DNA from: an uncultured Prevotella sp.
Lineage (GTDB): Bacteria > Bacteroidota > Bacteroidia > Bacteroidales > Bacteroidaceae
Length of the DNA: 64,000 nt
Direction of reading: 5' to 3'
NCBI GenBank assembly: GCA_905198745.1
Contig: CAJKDU010000001.1
Span: forward strand, 1 to 64,000
Positions within the stretch are counted from its first letter, which is position 1. Each line of letters starts with the position of its first letter. The notes beneath the pieces are model-generated. The model saw only the letters and a program-made list of their open reading frames with translations. It was not told the DNA's origin and did not search any database. Below are positions 43,681 to 51,869 of this stretch, in pieces. The position numbers and the translations under genes are program-made.

Positions 43681-44099
43681 TTCTTTCTTTGCATTTTCCT
43701 GAAAGCCGAGCGGTTGAAGTCTTCTTCGGCCTTAATGATTTCGTATAGTTTGCATGCCGACACCACCTTGAGGAACTTGGCGTCGTACTCTTGCTGGAGC
43801 CGCTTGATTTCGAGTTCGCTGCGGTCGCGTTCCTTGATGGCTTTAAGACAATCTTTCTCCGTCATGGGACGCGAGTGCATGGCATGTCCTGCCTTACGGA
43901 AATATACGCGTTGCTTTTCCTTCAGTTCGTCAAAAAGCACGAAAAACTTGTTGGCTTCCGTCTGGGTAAGACCGGCACGTGCTGTGATGTATTGCCTGAG
44001 AGCGCTCTTGTATTGTTTGGGATTGAAATTGGTGTCCGGGTCAGCACTTGCCGCAAGCGTGCACAAAGCCACGACCAGGAATAGGAATAATCTCTTCAT
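43677..44099 (-). CDS. Small periplasmic Spy/CpxP-like helical protein
   Basis: 140 residues with a signal peptide (about 1-19, ALCTLAASA). The mature part is helical and basic: YITARAGLTQTEANKFFVLFDELKEKQRVYF, where L-T-x-x-E-A resembles the LTxxQ-like element of Spy/CpxP relatives and zinc-resistance-associated proteins. Downstream of an ECF sigma factor and an anti-sigma-like gene, such a protein could be an envelope-stress chaperone or sensor. Assignment is by fold pattern and context only. Confidence 0.68.
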   Translation of the reverse strand: MKRLFLFLVVALCTLAASADPDTNFNPKQYKSALRQYITARAGLTQTEANKFFVLFDELKEKQRVYFRKAGHAMHSRPMTEKDCLKAIKERDRSELEIKRLQQEYDAKFLKVVSACKLYEIIKAEEDFNRSAFRKMQRKK

Positions 44100-44120
44100 C
44101 GTTTGTATGTTTATCAGGGG

Positions 44121-44501
44121 TTAGTCGTTACTGGCAAGATACCTCACGATGTCGTCGTCGTCGAGCATCATGTAGTCTGCCATCTCTTCCATCTGCTTGT
44201 CGTGCACCTTGACGTCGTGCGATGAGGCCACGTGCACATCGGGTACCTGGTCGTAATGGTGGAGAAATGCGTTCACACCAAATATCAGGCCACACACACT
44301 GGCTACCGCACAGAGCAGTAGTCTGTAGCGGTGCCATCCGAGCAAGGTGGAACCCTGTTCGCGTTCGGGCAGCACATTCATCATCCGCTCATTGAAAGCC
44401 TTGAAGTAGCCTTCCGGCACACGGAACGGATTGGCTTTACCTAATGACTGTATCAGTTTTATATCGTTGTCCATCATTGTTGTTGGTTTGCTTTTTCTCA
44501 T
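44121..44501 (-). CDS. Putative anti-sigma factor, single-pass membrane protein
   Basis: 126 residues. The N-terminal 60 residues are cytoplasmic and carry NPFRVPEGYFKAFNERMMNVL, a line seen in Bacteroidetes sigma-linked proteins. One membrane segment follows (about 65-85, LLLCAVASVCGLIFGVNAFL), then a short acidic periplasmic tail ending DYMMLDDDDIVRYLASND. It lies 36 bases downstream of the ECF sigma gene, the usual place for its regulator. There is no recognisable zinc-binding anti-sigma motif. The start may be a few codons later (ATG-ATG at 44477 or 44474). Confidence 0.7.
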   Translation of the reverse strand: MRKSKPTTMMDNDIKLIQSLGKANPFRVPEGYFKAFNERMMNVLPEREQGSTLLGWHRYRLLLCAVASVCGLIFGVNAFLHHYDQVPDVHVASSHDVKVHDKQMEEMADYMMLDDDDIVRYLASND

Positions 44502-44537
44502 TGTTTCATTCCTATGACGAGCGAGCGGAAGAAAGGT

Positions 44538-45095
44538 TTAAAACGTGGCACCCTTTCGCTTCATATATTCCGTTATTTTCTTCACGGCTATATGATAGGA
44601 GGCTTTGAGAGCGCCCTCGGAAGTGGAGAGCACTTCACTCATGTCGGCATATTTCATCTCGTCGTAATAGCGCATGGTGAACACGGCTCGCTGGACTTCC
44701 GGCAGACTGGCCACGGCTTGCTGCAGGAGTGCCTGCATTCGGTCGCCATCGAAATATTCATCGGCAAGAAGCGTTGCCGCCACGCCTTCACCTTCGTCTG
44801 CCGACACCATGAGTGAGTTGCGTTCACGTCGCAGACTGTCGATAGCTTCATTGACAGCTATGCGGTAAAGCCAACTGTAGGGTTGCGCCTGTCCGCGGAA
44901 GTCGTCAAGGCGGTCCCATGCCTTGAGAAATGTATTCTGCAAAGCGTCATTGGCATTGTCGTGAGTGAGGACAATGCGGCGCACCACCCAATATAGTCTT
45001 TCGCTATACTGGGCCACCATCTCGCCAAAGGCCTCGCGCTGCGTGGCGGGGTCGGCAAGTCGCTGCGAGAGAGTGCGTGTGCTGTCTGGAACCAT
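44538..45095 (-). CDS. ECF-family RNA polymerase sigma factor
   Basis: 185 residues from the ATG at 45095, which overlaps the stop codon of the L,D-transpeptidase gene (TGATG); a GTG one codon earlier is possible. Region 2 reads DNANDALQNTFLKAWDRLDDF then YSWLYRIAVNEAIDSLRRE. Region 4 reads LPEVQRAVFTMRYYDEMKYADMSEVL then SEGALKASYHIAVKKI. Translational coupling to an L,D-transpeptidase and linkage to a putative anti-sigma and Spy-like protein suggest control of a cell-envelope stress regulon. Confidence 0.93.
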   Translation of the reverse strand: MVPDSTRTLSQRLADPATQREAFGEMVAQYSERLYWVVRRIVLTHDNANDALQNTFLKAWDRLDDFRGQAQPYSWLYRIAVNEAIDSLRRERNSLMVSADEGEGVAATLLADEYFDGDRMQALLQQAVASLPEVQRAVFTMRYYDEMKYADMSEVLSTSEGALKASYHIAVKKITEYMKRKGATF

Positions 45096-46690
45096 CACTT
45101 CATGAATTGTTTGAGGTCTTGCAGGATAACCCTGTCATAACCATAGAGGTCTGAATATTGTGCCCACTGTCCGGACGTAACGGGATAGTAAGTGAAATAG
45201 CTTATATAGAGAGGTATCTGCGGACTGACGGCAATGCTTCTGACAAGTTTGGTGCGGTCAAGCTTTTCGCCGGCGGCTTCCGTTCCGTCTGCCTCACCTT
45301 CTGCCTTGCGCTGCCTGCCTCGCCCCAACTCACTGACATCGGCCGAGACGGAATAGGCAATCTTCTCATACATGCCTTCCTTGTCGTCGCCCAAGAGAAA
45401 ACGTGCCAGGTCGAGCGGACGCTCCACACGTACGCAGCCGTGTGACACGTCACGGGAACGCTGGTCGAACACGCCCCGTGAAGAGGTGTCGTGAAGGAAT
45501 ACGGCGAAGTTGTTGTCGAAGCGGAAGATGATGCGTCCCAAGGCATTGCCCTCGCCACCTTCCTGTGTCACGCTGAGAGCACCACTGCGGAACAGCTCTG
45601 CCGTGCAGAGTGCAGGGTCAATGGTCTTGCCCGTGGAACGCTCGCGCACAAAATAGCGCCGGCTCTGAAACCACGCTGCATCGCCGGCATGACGCGCCAC
45701 GTCCTTACGGATGATGCTCTGCGGAATGACCCACTGCGGATTGATGTCCATGCGTTTGAAAAAGCTGTTGAGCATCGGTGTCTTGGTCTTCTGCGATCCG
45801 CATCCTATCTTCATGCTCTCAACCCGGTCGCCGTCATAGAGAAAGAGATGCTGGGCAGGAATGTTGACGAGCACGTATTTAGAGTGACGGTCGGGACTGT
45901 CGGCCATACGCCACCGGGCTTTTTCCAGGTTGCAAATAATGAGTTTCTTCTCTGCCACTGTGTGCGAACCACTGTTGAGTTGTGCCAGGAGCGCCTTGTA
46001 GAGCTTGCCTTGCGGTTGCACTTGGACGAGGAAAAGAGCCAAGCTGTCGGTGCGGACCACATGGAAAGCCTTGGCAAAGAAGGCCTTGCCCGGACGGTCT
46101 ATCTTCACGTCGAAAAGGGTGCGATAGGTGACGGGCGACAGGGTGTCTTCAGGATCGCGCACGTCAAGACGGTTAAGCAGATATTTGGGGTTGACATAGC
46201 CGAACCTCTCGCCTACCACAAAACGAAGGTATGCCTTGGTGAGGTTATACTCCAGACGGGCATAGACGCGGTTTATCGTGTTGATGGAGTCGAACGCAAA
46301 GGTGCGTGCCCTTTCCAAGTCAGCCTCTATCTGCTGCAGACGGAAGGCTCTACGGCTGAATCCAATGGAATCTACCCTTTGCAGATGCTGCCAAAGCATG
46401 GCAGCGTTGGGATTCACGCCATGACGGTCTATCCAGAGTGGTGTGCCCTGGTTGAGATAATAGCTGCGGGTGCGATAGTCGGCAAGCGAGGAGTCGCGGT
46501 CGGCATAGATGAGTTTGCCTATCTGCTCTTCCAATCGAGAAGAATGAAGCACAAACGTCTTCTCCCTCAACTGGCTGTAGTCATCGAGCGACAGGTTCTT
46601 GTTGGGGTTGTCCACATGTTCCTTGCAGGAGGCAACAGCCAGGCATGCAAGCAACAGAATGAAGAAGCTTCTGAATGTAGGGTGCAACAC
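45095..46690 (-). CDS. L,D-transpeptidase, YcbB-like lipoprotein
   Basis: Peptidoglycan cross-linking enzyme of about 531 residues. A lipoprotein signal is present (LACLAVASC). The N-terminal half is a helical scaffold like that of YcbB (for example YYLNQGTPLWIDRHGVNPNA). The YkuD catalytic domain has the HDTSSRGVF His and the nucleophile Cys near 417 in SHGCVRVERP. No ATG is available at the 5' end: the gene starts at GTG 46690 or TTG 46687, just after GGAGGG, a Shine-Dalgarno-like sequence that is unusual in this genome. It begins 10 bases after the sorting-domain gene and is coupled to the sigma gene. Confidence 0.9.
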   Translation of the reverse strand: MLHPTFRSFFILLLACLAVASCKEHVDNPNKNLSLDDYSQLREKTFVLHSSRLEEQIGKLIYADRDSSLADYRTRSYYLNQGTPLWIDRHGVNPNAAMLWQHLQRVDSIGFSRRAFRLQQIEADLERARTFAFDSINTINRVYARLEYNLTKAYLRFVVGERFGYVNPKYLLNRLDVRDPEDTLSPVTYRTLFDVKIDRPGKAFFAKAFHVVRTDSLALFLVQVQPQGKLYKALLAQLNSGSHTVAEKKLIICNLEKARWRMADSPDRHSKYVLVNIPAQHLFLYDGDRVESMKIGCGSQKTKTPMLNSFFKRMDINPQWVIPQSIIRKDVARHAGDAAWFQSRRYFVRERSTGKTIDPALCTAELFRSGALSVTQEGGEGNALGRIIFRFDNNFAVFLHDTSSRGVFDQRSRDVSHGCVRVERPLDLARFLLGDDKEGMYEKIAYSVSADVSELGRGRQRKAEGEADGTEAAGEKLDRTKLVRSIAVSPQIPLYISYFTYYPVTSGQWAQYSDLYGYDRVILQDLKQFMK

Positions 46691-46699
46691 GCCCTCCGG

Positions 46700-47014
46700 T
46701 TAATTGATAGAGAGTTTACGGGTCACATCGCCTATTTTAACAAGGTAGATGCCCTTGCTGAGGAAACTCAAGTCGCAATGGAAGTCGGCGCTGTCCACAC
46801 GCATGGCCTTGACACACTTGCCAGAAAGATCATAGATGTAGAGCACCTTGCCGGCAGCTCCCGACACGCGCACGTTGTTGCGTCCCGAAACAACGATGAT
46901 GTTGCTTTGGTTTACATCAATCAGTTCGATGGATGCAGATGCCTCTGCTGCTTGGGGACAACCCAAAAGAAGGGCTGATGAGATGAGGGTTATGGAGAGT
47001 AAAGTTTTTATCAT
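46700..47014 (-). CDS. Small secreted protein made only of a T9SS sorting-like (Por-tail) domain
   Basis: 104 residues: a signal peptide (about 1-26, ending AAEASA) and then a single roughly 75-residue beta domain. The domain (SNIIVVSGRNNVRVSGAAGK, LYIYDLSGKCVKAM, LSFLSKGIYLVKIGD, RKLSIN) matches the type A C-terminal sorting domain normally found at the end of large secreted proteins. As a stand-alone product next to an L,D-transpeptidase and a sigma factor it is odd. A TATATTTG -7 box (47048-47041) lies upstream, so it probably heads the operon. Function unknown. Confidence 0.75.
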   Translation of the reverse strand: MIKTLLSITLISSALLLGCPQAAEASASIELIDVNQSNIIVVSGRNNVRVSGAAGKVLYIYDLSGKCVKAMRVDSADFHCDLSFLSKGIYLVKIGDVTRKLSIN

Positions 47015-47040
47015 TCTACGCGTAAATTGATTGTACTTTG

Positions 47041-47048
47041 CAAATATA
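47041..47048 (-). promoter_or_regulatory. Candidate -7 box of the sigma/L,D-transpeptidase operon
   Basis: TATATTTG read on the minus strand, about 27 bases upstream of the start at 47014. No clear -33 TTTG is found at the proper distance. Confidence 0.45.
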
Positions 47049-47215
47049 CATAATTTCTATGGTAATGCAGTGCGGGAAGCCCCTATTCTTAACATTATTT
47101 AAATACGCGAAGTCTCATAATCACCCAAACCTTCGAAAGTCGGGTGTGAGCAAGCGAAACTTAATAGAAGAAAGACTTGATGCAATGCCCTCACCTACCT
47201 TAAAATCATTACAAT

Positions 47216-47281
47216 GCCACTAACACATTATTGGCCTGTCACTAACGCACCGTAAGTCTGCCACTAACACATTTTCACTAA
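47216..47281. repeat. 22-base tandem repeat array D (three units)
   Basis: Units start at 47216, 47238 and 47260. Units 1 and 3 share GCCACTAACACATT; unit 2 reads GTCACTAACGCACC. The array lies in the 315-base gap between the sorting-domain gene and the TetR-family gene, in which no gene is seen. Confidence 0.78.
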
Positions 47282-47329
47282 CGCGATAGCAATTGACCGC
47301 CGTAGTAAGAAATGGCTGTGGACATTCTG

Positions 47330-47980
47330 CTAACGGAATGAGGGCTTGCCTGCGTTTGTCAGCGCATAAGACTCGAGAATCTCAAGGCCCTTAGGGGTGC
47401 ATATACCGCGAAAGAAAGTCATGATCATGTTACTGAATATTTCGGAAAGCGAATACTCAGAGAACATGTTCGATTCCATGGTACCCTTAATACCTATTTC
47501 ACTTACACGCGTCACAATATCATAGTTCACATCGTCACGAAAGTAGCCCTCCTCAATGCCGCGAAGGAAGAACCGACGGGCATTTTCCTTGTTGTGAGCC
47601 TCCTCTTTCACAAAGAAATCCTGCACCATGGGATACCGCTTCAAGTCAGCAAAGAAGTCTGGACAGGCCTTGCCAAACTCTTCCACATGATTGCGATAGA
47701 ACAATAGGAGCACATCCATCACCGTAGGATGCTGCTGCTCCACATAGGTAGCCAGTTCCTGCCTGTAGGCTTCGTGTTCACGAACAATGCCTTCATAGAG
47801 GAGCACCTCCTTATTTTCATATATTTCATAGAGGGTGCGTTTAGACACGGAGAGCGCAGTAGCTATGTCGTCCATTTTCACCTGTCGTATGCCACGACGG
47901 CGAAACAAGTCCATCGCCAAGTCCATAATTCGACGGCGCAGTTCCTTACGATATGCCGTAGTTTCCACGTTTTTCTGCAT
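47330..47980 (-). CDS. TetR-family transcriptional regulator
   Basis: 216 residues from the ATG at 47980 (MQKNVETTAYRK). An apparent upstream TTG start lies inside the likely -7 box (TAATTTTG, 48006-47999) and is rejected. The helix-turn-helix is clear: RRRGIRQVKMDDIATALSVSKRTLYEIYENKEVLL. The remaining helices form the ligand/dimer domain. It is divergent from the malic enzyme gene. Target and effector unknown; autoregulation and control of the neighbour are plausible. Confidence 0.9.
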   Translation of the reverse strand: MQKNVETTAYRKELRRRIMDLAMDLFRRRGIRQVKMDDIATALSVSKRTLYEIYENKEVLLYEGIVREHEAYRQELATYVEQQHPTVMDVLLLFYRNHVEEFGKACPDFFADLKRYPMVQDFFVKEEAHNKENARRFFLRGIEEGYFRDDVNYDIVTRVSEIGIKGTMESNMFSEYSLSEIFSNMIMTFFRGICTPKGLEILESYALTNAGKPSFR

Positions 47981-48050
47981 GATTGTTATATTTTGCTGCA
48001 AAATTACGATTTTTTATCTGAAAAACCTATCCCTGTTCTACAGTTTTTTG

Positions 48051-48058
48051 TAACTTTG
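48051..48058 (+). promoter_or_regulatory. Candidate -7 box of the malic enzyme gene
   Basis: TAACTTTG, 45 bases before the ATG at 48103. A -33 TTTG at standard spacing is not evident. Confidence 0.5.
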
Positions 48059-48102
48059 CCCACAGAAAGCATAAGAAGTAATCATTCAAACAATCAAGCA
48101 TT

Positions 48103-50394
48103 ATGGTAAAAATCACCAAAGAGGCAGCACTCGAATACCACGAGAACATACGCCCCGGCAAGATTGAAGTCAAGCCGACAAAACCTTACCGCACACAAAC
48201 AGACCTGAGCCTGGCCTACTCACCAGGTGTGGCTTATCCCTGTCTGGAAATACAAAACGATCCTGACAGCGTATACAAATATACAGACAAGGGCAACCTC
48301 GTCGCCGTAATCAGCAACGGCACAGCCGTACTCGGACTGGGAGACATTGGCGCCATGAGCGGCAAGCCTGTCATGGAAGGCAAAGGCCTGCTCTTCAAGA
48401 TATACGGGGGCATTGATGTGTTCGACATTGAAGTGGCCGAAAAAGACCCGGAGAAGTTCTGCGAAGCCGTGGAGAAAATAGCTCCCACCTTCGGCGGCAT
48501 CAACCTGGAAGACATCAAGGCACCTGAATGTTTCTATATTGAAGAACGACTGAAAAAGACTCTCGACATCCCCGTGATGCACGACGACCAGCACGGCACT
48601 GCCATCATCTCGGCTGCCGGACTCAAGAATGCACTCGAAGTGGCAGGCAAGAACATCGAAGACGTGAAGATAGTAGTCAACGGTGCCGGCGCTGCCGCCA
48701 TCAGCTGCACCAAGCTCTACGTGGCTTTGGGTGCCAAGGTTGAGAACATCGTTATGCTCGACTCAAAGGGTGTCATCACCTCAGACCGCACCAACCTCAC
48801 TCCGCAGAAAAAGCTCTTCGCCACAGACCGTCGCGATGTGCACACGCTCGAGGAGGCCATCAAGGGTGCCGACGTGTTCGTGGGTCTGTCAAAGGGCAAC
48901 GTGCTCACTCAAGACATGATTCGCTCCATGGCTGACAGTCCTATAGTGTTTGCCTTGGCCAACCCTGTACCTGAGATTTCGTACGAAGATGCTATGGCGA
49001 GCCGTCCAGACGTGCTCATGTCTACCGGACGCAGCGACTACCCCAACCAAATCAACAACGTCATCGGTTTCCCCTACATATTCCGCGGCGCTCTCGACGT
49101 GCATGCACGCGCCATCAATGAGGAAATGAAGATGGCTGCCGTACGTGCCATTGCCGACCTGGCCAAGCAGCCAGTGCCCGATGTGGTGAACGACGTGTAC
49201 CACGTGAGCGATCTCTCGTTTGGTCCCAAATACTTCATCCCCAAGCCTGTTGACCCACGCCTCATCACTGAGGTATCGGCAGCCGTGGCCAAGGCAGCCA
49301 TCGAGAGTGGCGTGGCCCGCCGGGAAATTACCGACTGGGAAGCTTACAAGAAGAACCTGCGCCAGATGCTCGGACAGGAAACCAAACTCACCCGCAAACT
49401 CCACGACACTGCCCGCCTGCACCCACAGCGCGTGGTGTTTGCCGAAGGCGGACACCCAACCATGATGAAGGCTGCCGTACAAGCCAAGACAGAGGGCATC
49501 TGCTCTCCTATCCTTTTGGGCAACCCCGACCGGTTGAACCGCCTTGCACAGCGCTTGAAACTTAACCTCGACGGCATTGAGATAGTAGACATGAGAGCCG
49601 ACCAGGAGCAGGGCCGACGCGCCACCTACGCCAAGCACCTCGCCAAGAAGCGTGCCCGCATGGGCTACACCTTCGAGGAGGCTTACGACAAGATGTACGA
49701 ACGCAACTACTTCGGTATGATGATGGTGGAGTTTGGCGATGCCGACGCATTCATCACTGGCCTCTACACCAAATACTCCAACACCATCAAGGTGGCTAAA
49801 GAGGTGATTGGCATACAGCCCGGATTCAACCACTTTGCCACCATGCACATCCTCAACACCAAGAAGGGCACCTTCTATATTGCCGACACGCTCATCAACC
49901 GTCACCCAGACGAGAACGTACTTATCGACATAGCCCGCCTCTCGGCACAGACCGTGGAGTTCTTCAACGAGAAGCCAGTCATCTCCATGATTAGCTACTC
50001 CAACTTCGGCACCGACGAAAAGGGAAGCCCAGTGGCTGTCCACAACGCCGTGGCAGAGATGCAGAAGCGTTATCCCGACCTGGCCATCGACGGCGAGATG
50101 CAGGTGAACTTCGCGCTCAACAAGGAACTGCGCGACGACAAGTTCCCCTTCACACGCCTCAAAGGGCTTGACGTCAACACGCTCGTATTCCCCAACATGA
50201 GCAGCGCCAACGGCAGCTACAAACTCTTGCAGGCTCTTGATTCGGATGCAGAAATCATCGGCCCCATCCAGATGGGTCTGAATAAAGCCATCCACTTCAC
50301 TGATTTCGAGAGTTCCGTGAGTGATGTGGTGAACATCACTGCCGTGGCCGTCATTGACGCCTACGTGGAGAAAATCAAGAACGAAAACAAATAA
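48103..50394 (+). CDS. maeB: NADP-dependent malic enzyme with C-terminal phosphotransacetylase-like domain
   Basis: Oxidative decarboxylation of malate to pyruvate and CO2 with NADP reduction. 763 residues: the malic N-terminal domain (SLAYSPGVAYPCLEI, then the metal/substrate segment MHDDQHGTAIISAAG), an NAD(P)-binding domain (KIVVNGAGAAAISC) and, from about 430, a phosphate acetyltransferase-like domain (VVFAEGGHPTMMKAA, PNMSSANGSYKLLQAL). That extra domain is typical of the long MaeB form and is thought to be regulatory (acetyl-CoA) rather than catalytic. It is single, with a downstream hairpin terminator. Confidence 0.95.
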   Translation: MVKITKEAALEYHENIRPGKIEVKPTKPYRTQTDLSLAYSPGVAYPCLEIQNDPDSVYKYTDKGNLVAVISNGTAVLGLGDIGAMSGKPVMEGKGLLFKIYGGIDVFDIEVAEKDPEKFCEAVEKIAPTFGGINLEDIKAPECFYIEERLKKTLDIPVMHDDQHGTAIISAAGLKNALEVAGKNIEDVKIVVNGAGAAAISCTKLYVALGAKVENIVMLDSKGVITSDRTNLTPQKKLFATDRRDVHTLEEAIKGADVFVGLSKGNVLTQDMIRSMADSPIVFALANPVPEISYEDAMASRPDVLMSTGRSDYPNQINNVIGFPYIFRGALDVHARAINEEMKMAAVRAIADLAKQPVPDVVNDVYHVSDLSFGPKYFIPKPVDPRLITEVSAAVAKAAIESGVARREITDWEAYKKNLRQMLGQETKLTRKLHDTARLHPQRVVFAEGGHPTMMKAAVQAKTEGICSPILLGNPDRLNRLAQRLKLNLDGIEIVDMRADQEQGRRATYAKHLAKKRARMGYTFEEAYDKMYERNYFGMMMVEFGDADAFITGLYTKYSNTIKVAKEVIGIQPGFNHFATMHILNTKKGTFYIADTLINRHPDENVLIDIARLSAQTVEFFNEKPVISMISYSNFGTDEKGSPVAVHNAVAEMQKRYPDLAIDGEMQVNFALNKELRDDKFPFTRLKGLDVNTLVFPNMSSANGSYKLLQALDSDAEIIGPIQMGLNKAIHFTDFESSVSDVVNITAVAVIDAYVEKIKNENK

Positions 50395-50413
50395 ACAAAC
50401 ATCATCGAGAAGA

Positions 50414-50476
50414 CGAGTGGACGGGTAAACGGACGCTAAACGGCAAGCCTCTTGCCTGCGTTCTGTTTGCCCGTCT
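50414..50476 (+). terminator. Hairpin terminator after maeB
   Basis: A long imperfect stem: GACGGGTAAAC pairs with GTTTGCCCGTC (one G-U pair), with an inner GGCAAG/CTTGCC. It is followed by TATTTGC. It lies about 20 bases after the maeB stop. Confidence 0.65.
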
Positions 50477-50555
50477 ATTTGCTGAAACACATACAGGCAC
50501 GGCAGGCCCAAGCACTCGCCAACTCACTGATAACCAACCATTAAAACATTCAACC

Positions 50556-51776
50556 ATGAAGAAATTCTTATCCCTAACCATGTTGGCCTTGCTTTCAGCC
50601 TCGGCCATGGCACAGAAGACACTCACCGTGAGCGTGAAGAATCCGTCAGCCGCCAAAGAGTCGGCACCAGTAGTGGTGCAACTCAAGGACTGCGGATTCG
50701 CAGTGAAGTCGGCCCTGGTCAAGGAAGGAGACACAGAGGTGCCTTGCCAACTTGATGACCTCGACAAAGACGGCACCAACGACGAGCTCTGCTTTGTAAC
50801 GCCCATCGGCAAAAAAGCAGAGAAGACATTCACCGTCACCCTCTTCCCCACCGGTAAGCCACGCGCTTATACGCCACGCGTATTCAACGAGATGCTGTTG
50901 CCCAACAAGAAGGTGAAGGAGAAAAACAAACAGGACATCTACATTTCCTGTCTTACCTACGACCATGGAGGTCCTTCCTACAGCGTACAGCACCACCATG
51001 GAGTGGCTTTTGAGAGTGAGCTCACCTGCTTTCGCATATATTTCGATGCCCGACAGAGCATCGACCTCTACGGCAAACGCCACAAGCGACTGGAACTCAA
51101 GGAAACGCAGTTCTATCCCAGCAAGGAACAGCTGGCACAGGGCTACGGAGACGATGTGCTGTGGGCAGGCAACACTTTTGCCCTTGGTGCCTTCCGGGGA
51201 TGGGACGGCAAACAGCAACAACCACTCGAAAAGGTGGAACACCGTACGCAACGCATCATCTCCAACGGTCCGGTACGCTCAGTAGTTGAAGTGCTCGATG
51301 ACCAATGGGAAGCAGATCCGACAAAGGAACCTATTGACTTGAAACTGCGCTACACCATCTGGGCTGGTCACCGCGATGTGGATGTGGATGCCTTCTTCCG
51401 CCAGAATGTAAACGGATATAAGTTCTCCACAGGTACCATCCGCGTGAAAGGCTCCATAGAATTCAACGACCACAAGGGACTGCGCGGCTGCTGGGGAAGC
51501 GACTGGGCTGTGGCTGCCAAGGACTCGGCAGGACATCAGCGCGAGACAGTCGGCTTGGGCGTATATATTCCCAAGCCTTACATGCTCAAGGAAATTCCCA
51601 CTACCGACGACGAACTGCCTTTCGTCATCGGCACCACAGGCAATCATCTCCGCTACCACATCACCTTCTGCAGCGACAAGGAAGACTTTGGCTACCACAG
51701 CGCCAAGGAATGGTTTGACGCTATGAAGGAATGGCGCAAGGAGATTGACGCTCCTGTCATCGTAAGCGTGAAGTGA
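50556..51776 (+). CDS. DUF4861 family secreted protein
   Basis: 406 residues with a signal peptide (ending SASAMAQ). The body is beta-rich: an N-terminal strand set (KTLTVSVKNPSAAKESAPVVV), a DLDKDGTNDELCFV calcium-loop-like element, and DHGGPSYSVQHHHGVAFESELT in the middle. I place it in DUF4861, a family often seen in Bacteroidetes polysaccharide (pectin or glycosaminoglycan-type) loci. Here it stands alone, between maeB and a bidirectional terminator, so its partner enzymes must lie elsewhere. Catalytic role unproven. Confidence 0.8.
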   Translation: MKKFLSLTMLALLSASAMAQKTLTVSVKNPSAAKESAPVVVQLKDCGFAVKSALVKEGDTEVPCQLDDLDKDGTNDELCFVTPIGKKAEKTFTVTLFPTGKPRAYTPRVFNEMLLPNKKVKEKNKQDIYISCLTYDHGGPSYSVQHHHGVAFESELTCFRIYFDARQSIDLYGKRHKRLELKETQFYPSKEQLAQGYGDDVLWAGNTFALGAFRGWDGKQQQPLEKVEHRTQRIISNGPVRSVVEVLDDQWEADPTKEPIDLKLRYTIWAGHRDVDVDAFFRQNVNGYKFSTGTIRVKGSIEFNDHKGLRGCWGSDWAVAAKDSAGHQRETVGLGVYIPKPYMLKEIPTTDDELPFVIGTTGNHLRYHITFCSDKEDFGYHSAKEWFDAMKEWRKEIDAPVIVSVK

Positions 51777-51796
51777 CAAGCCACAACATAGTACAT

Positions 51797-51837
51797 AAAA
51801 AGCGGATTGACAATAAGTTATCGTCAATCCGCTTTTT
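51797..51837. terminator. Bidirectional terminator
   Basis: A 15-base-pair stem, AAAAAGCGGATTGAC (51797-51811) with 51823-51837, with A- and T-tracts on both sides. It separates the convergent DUF4861 (+) and DUF1460 (-) genes. Confidence 0.92.
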
Positions 51838-51869
51838 TGCTTTTTCTCCAATTAATCAGAGCCGCCTAT

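Noticed and set aside
48889..50511. 540-codon open frame antisense to malic enzyme
   Set aside because: It overlaps maeB entirely on the opposite strand and shows no motif, signal or promoter.
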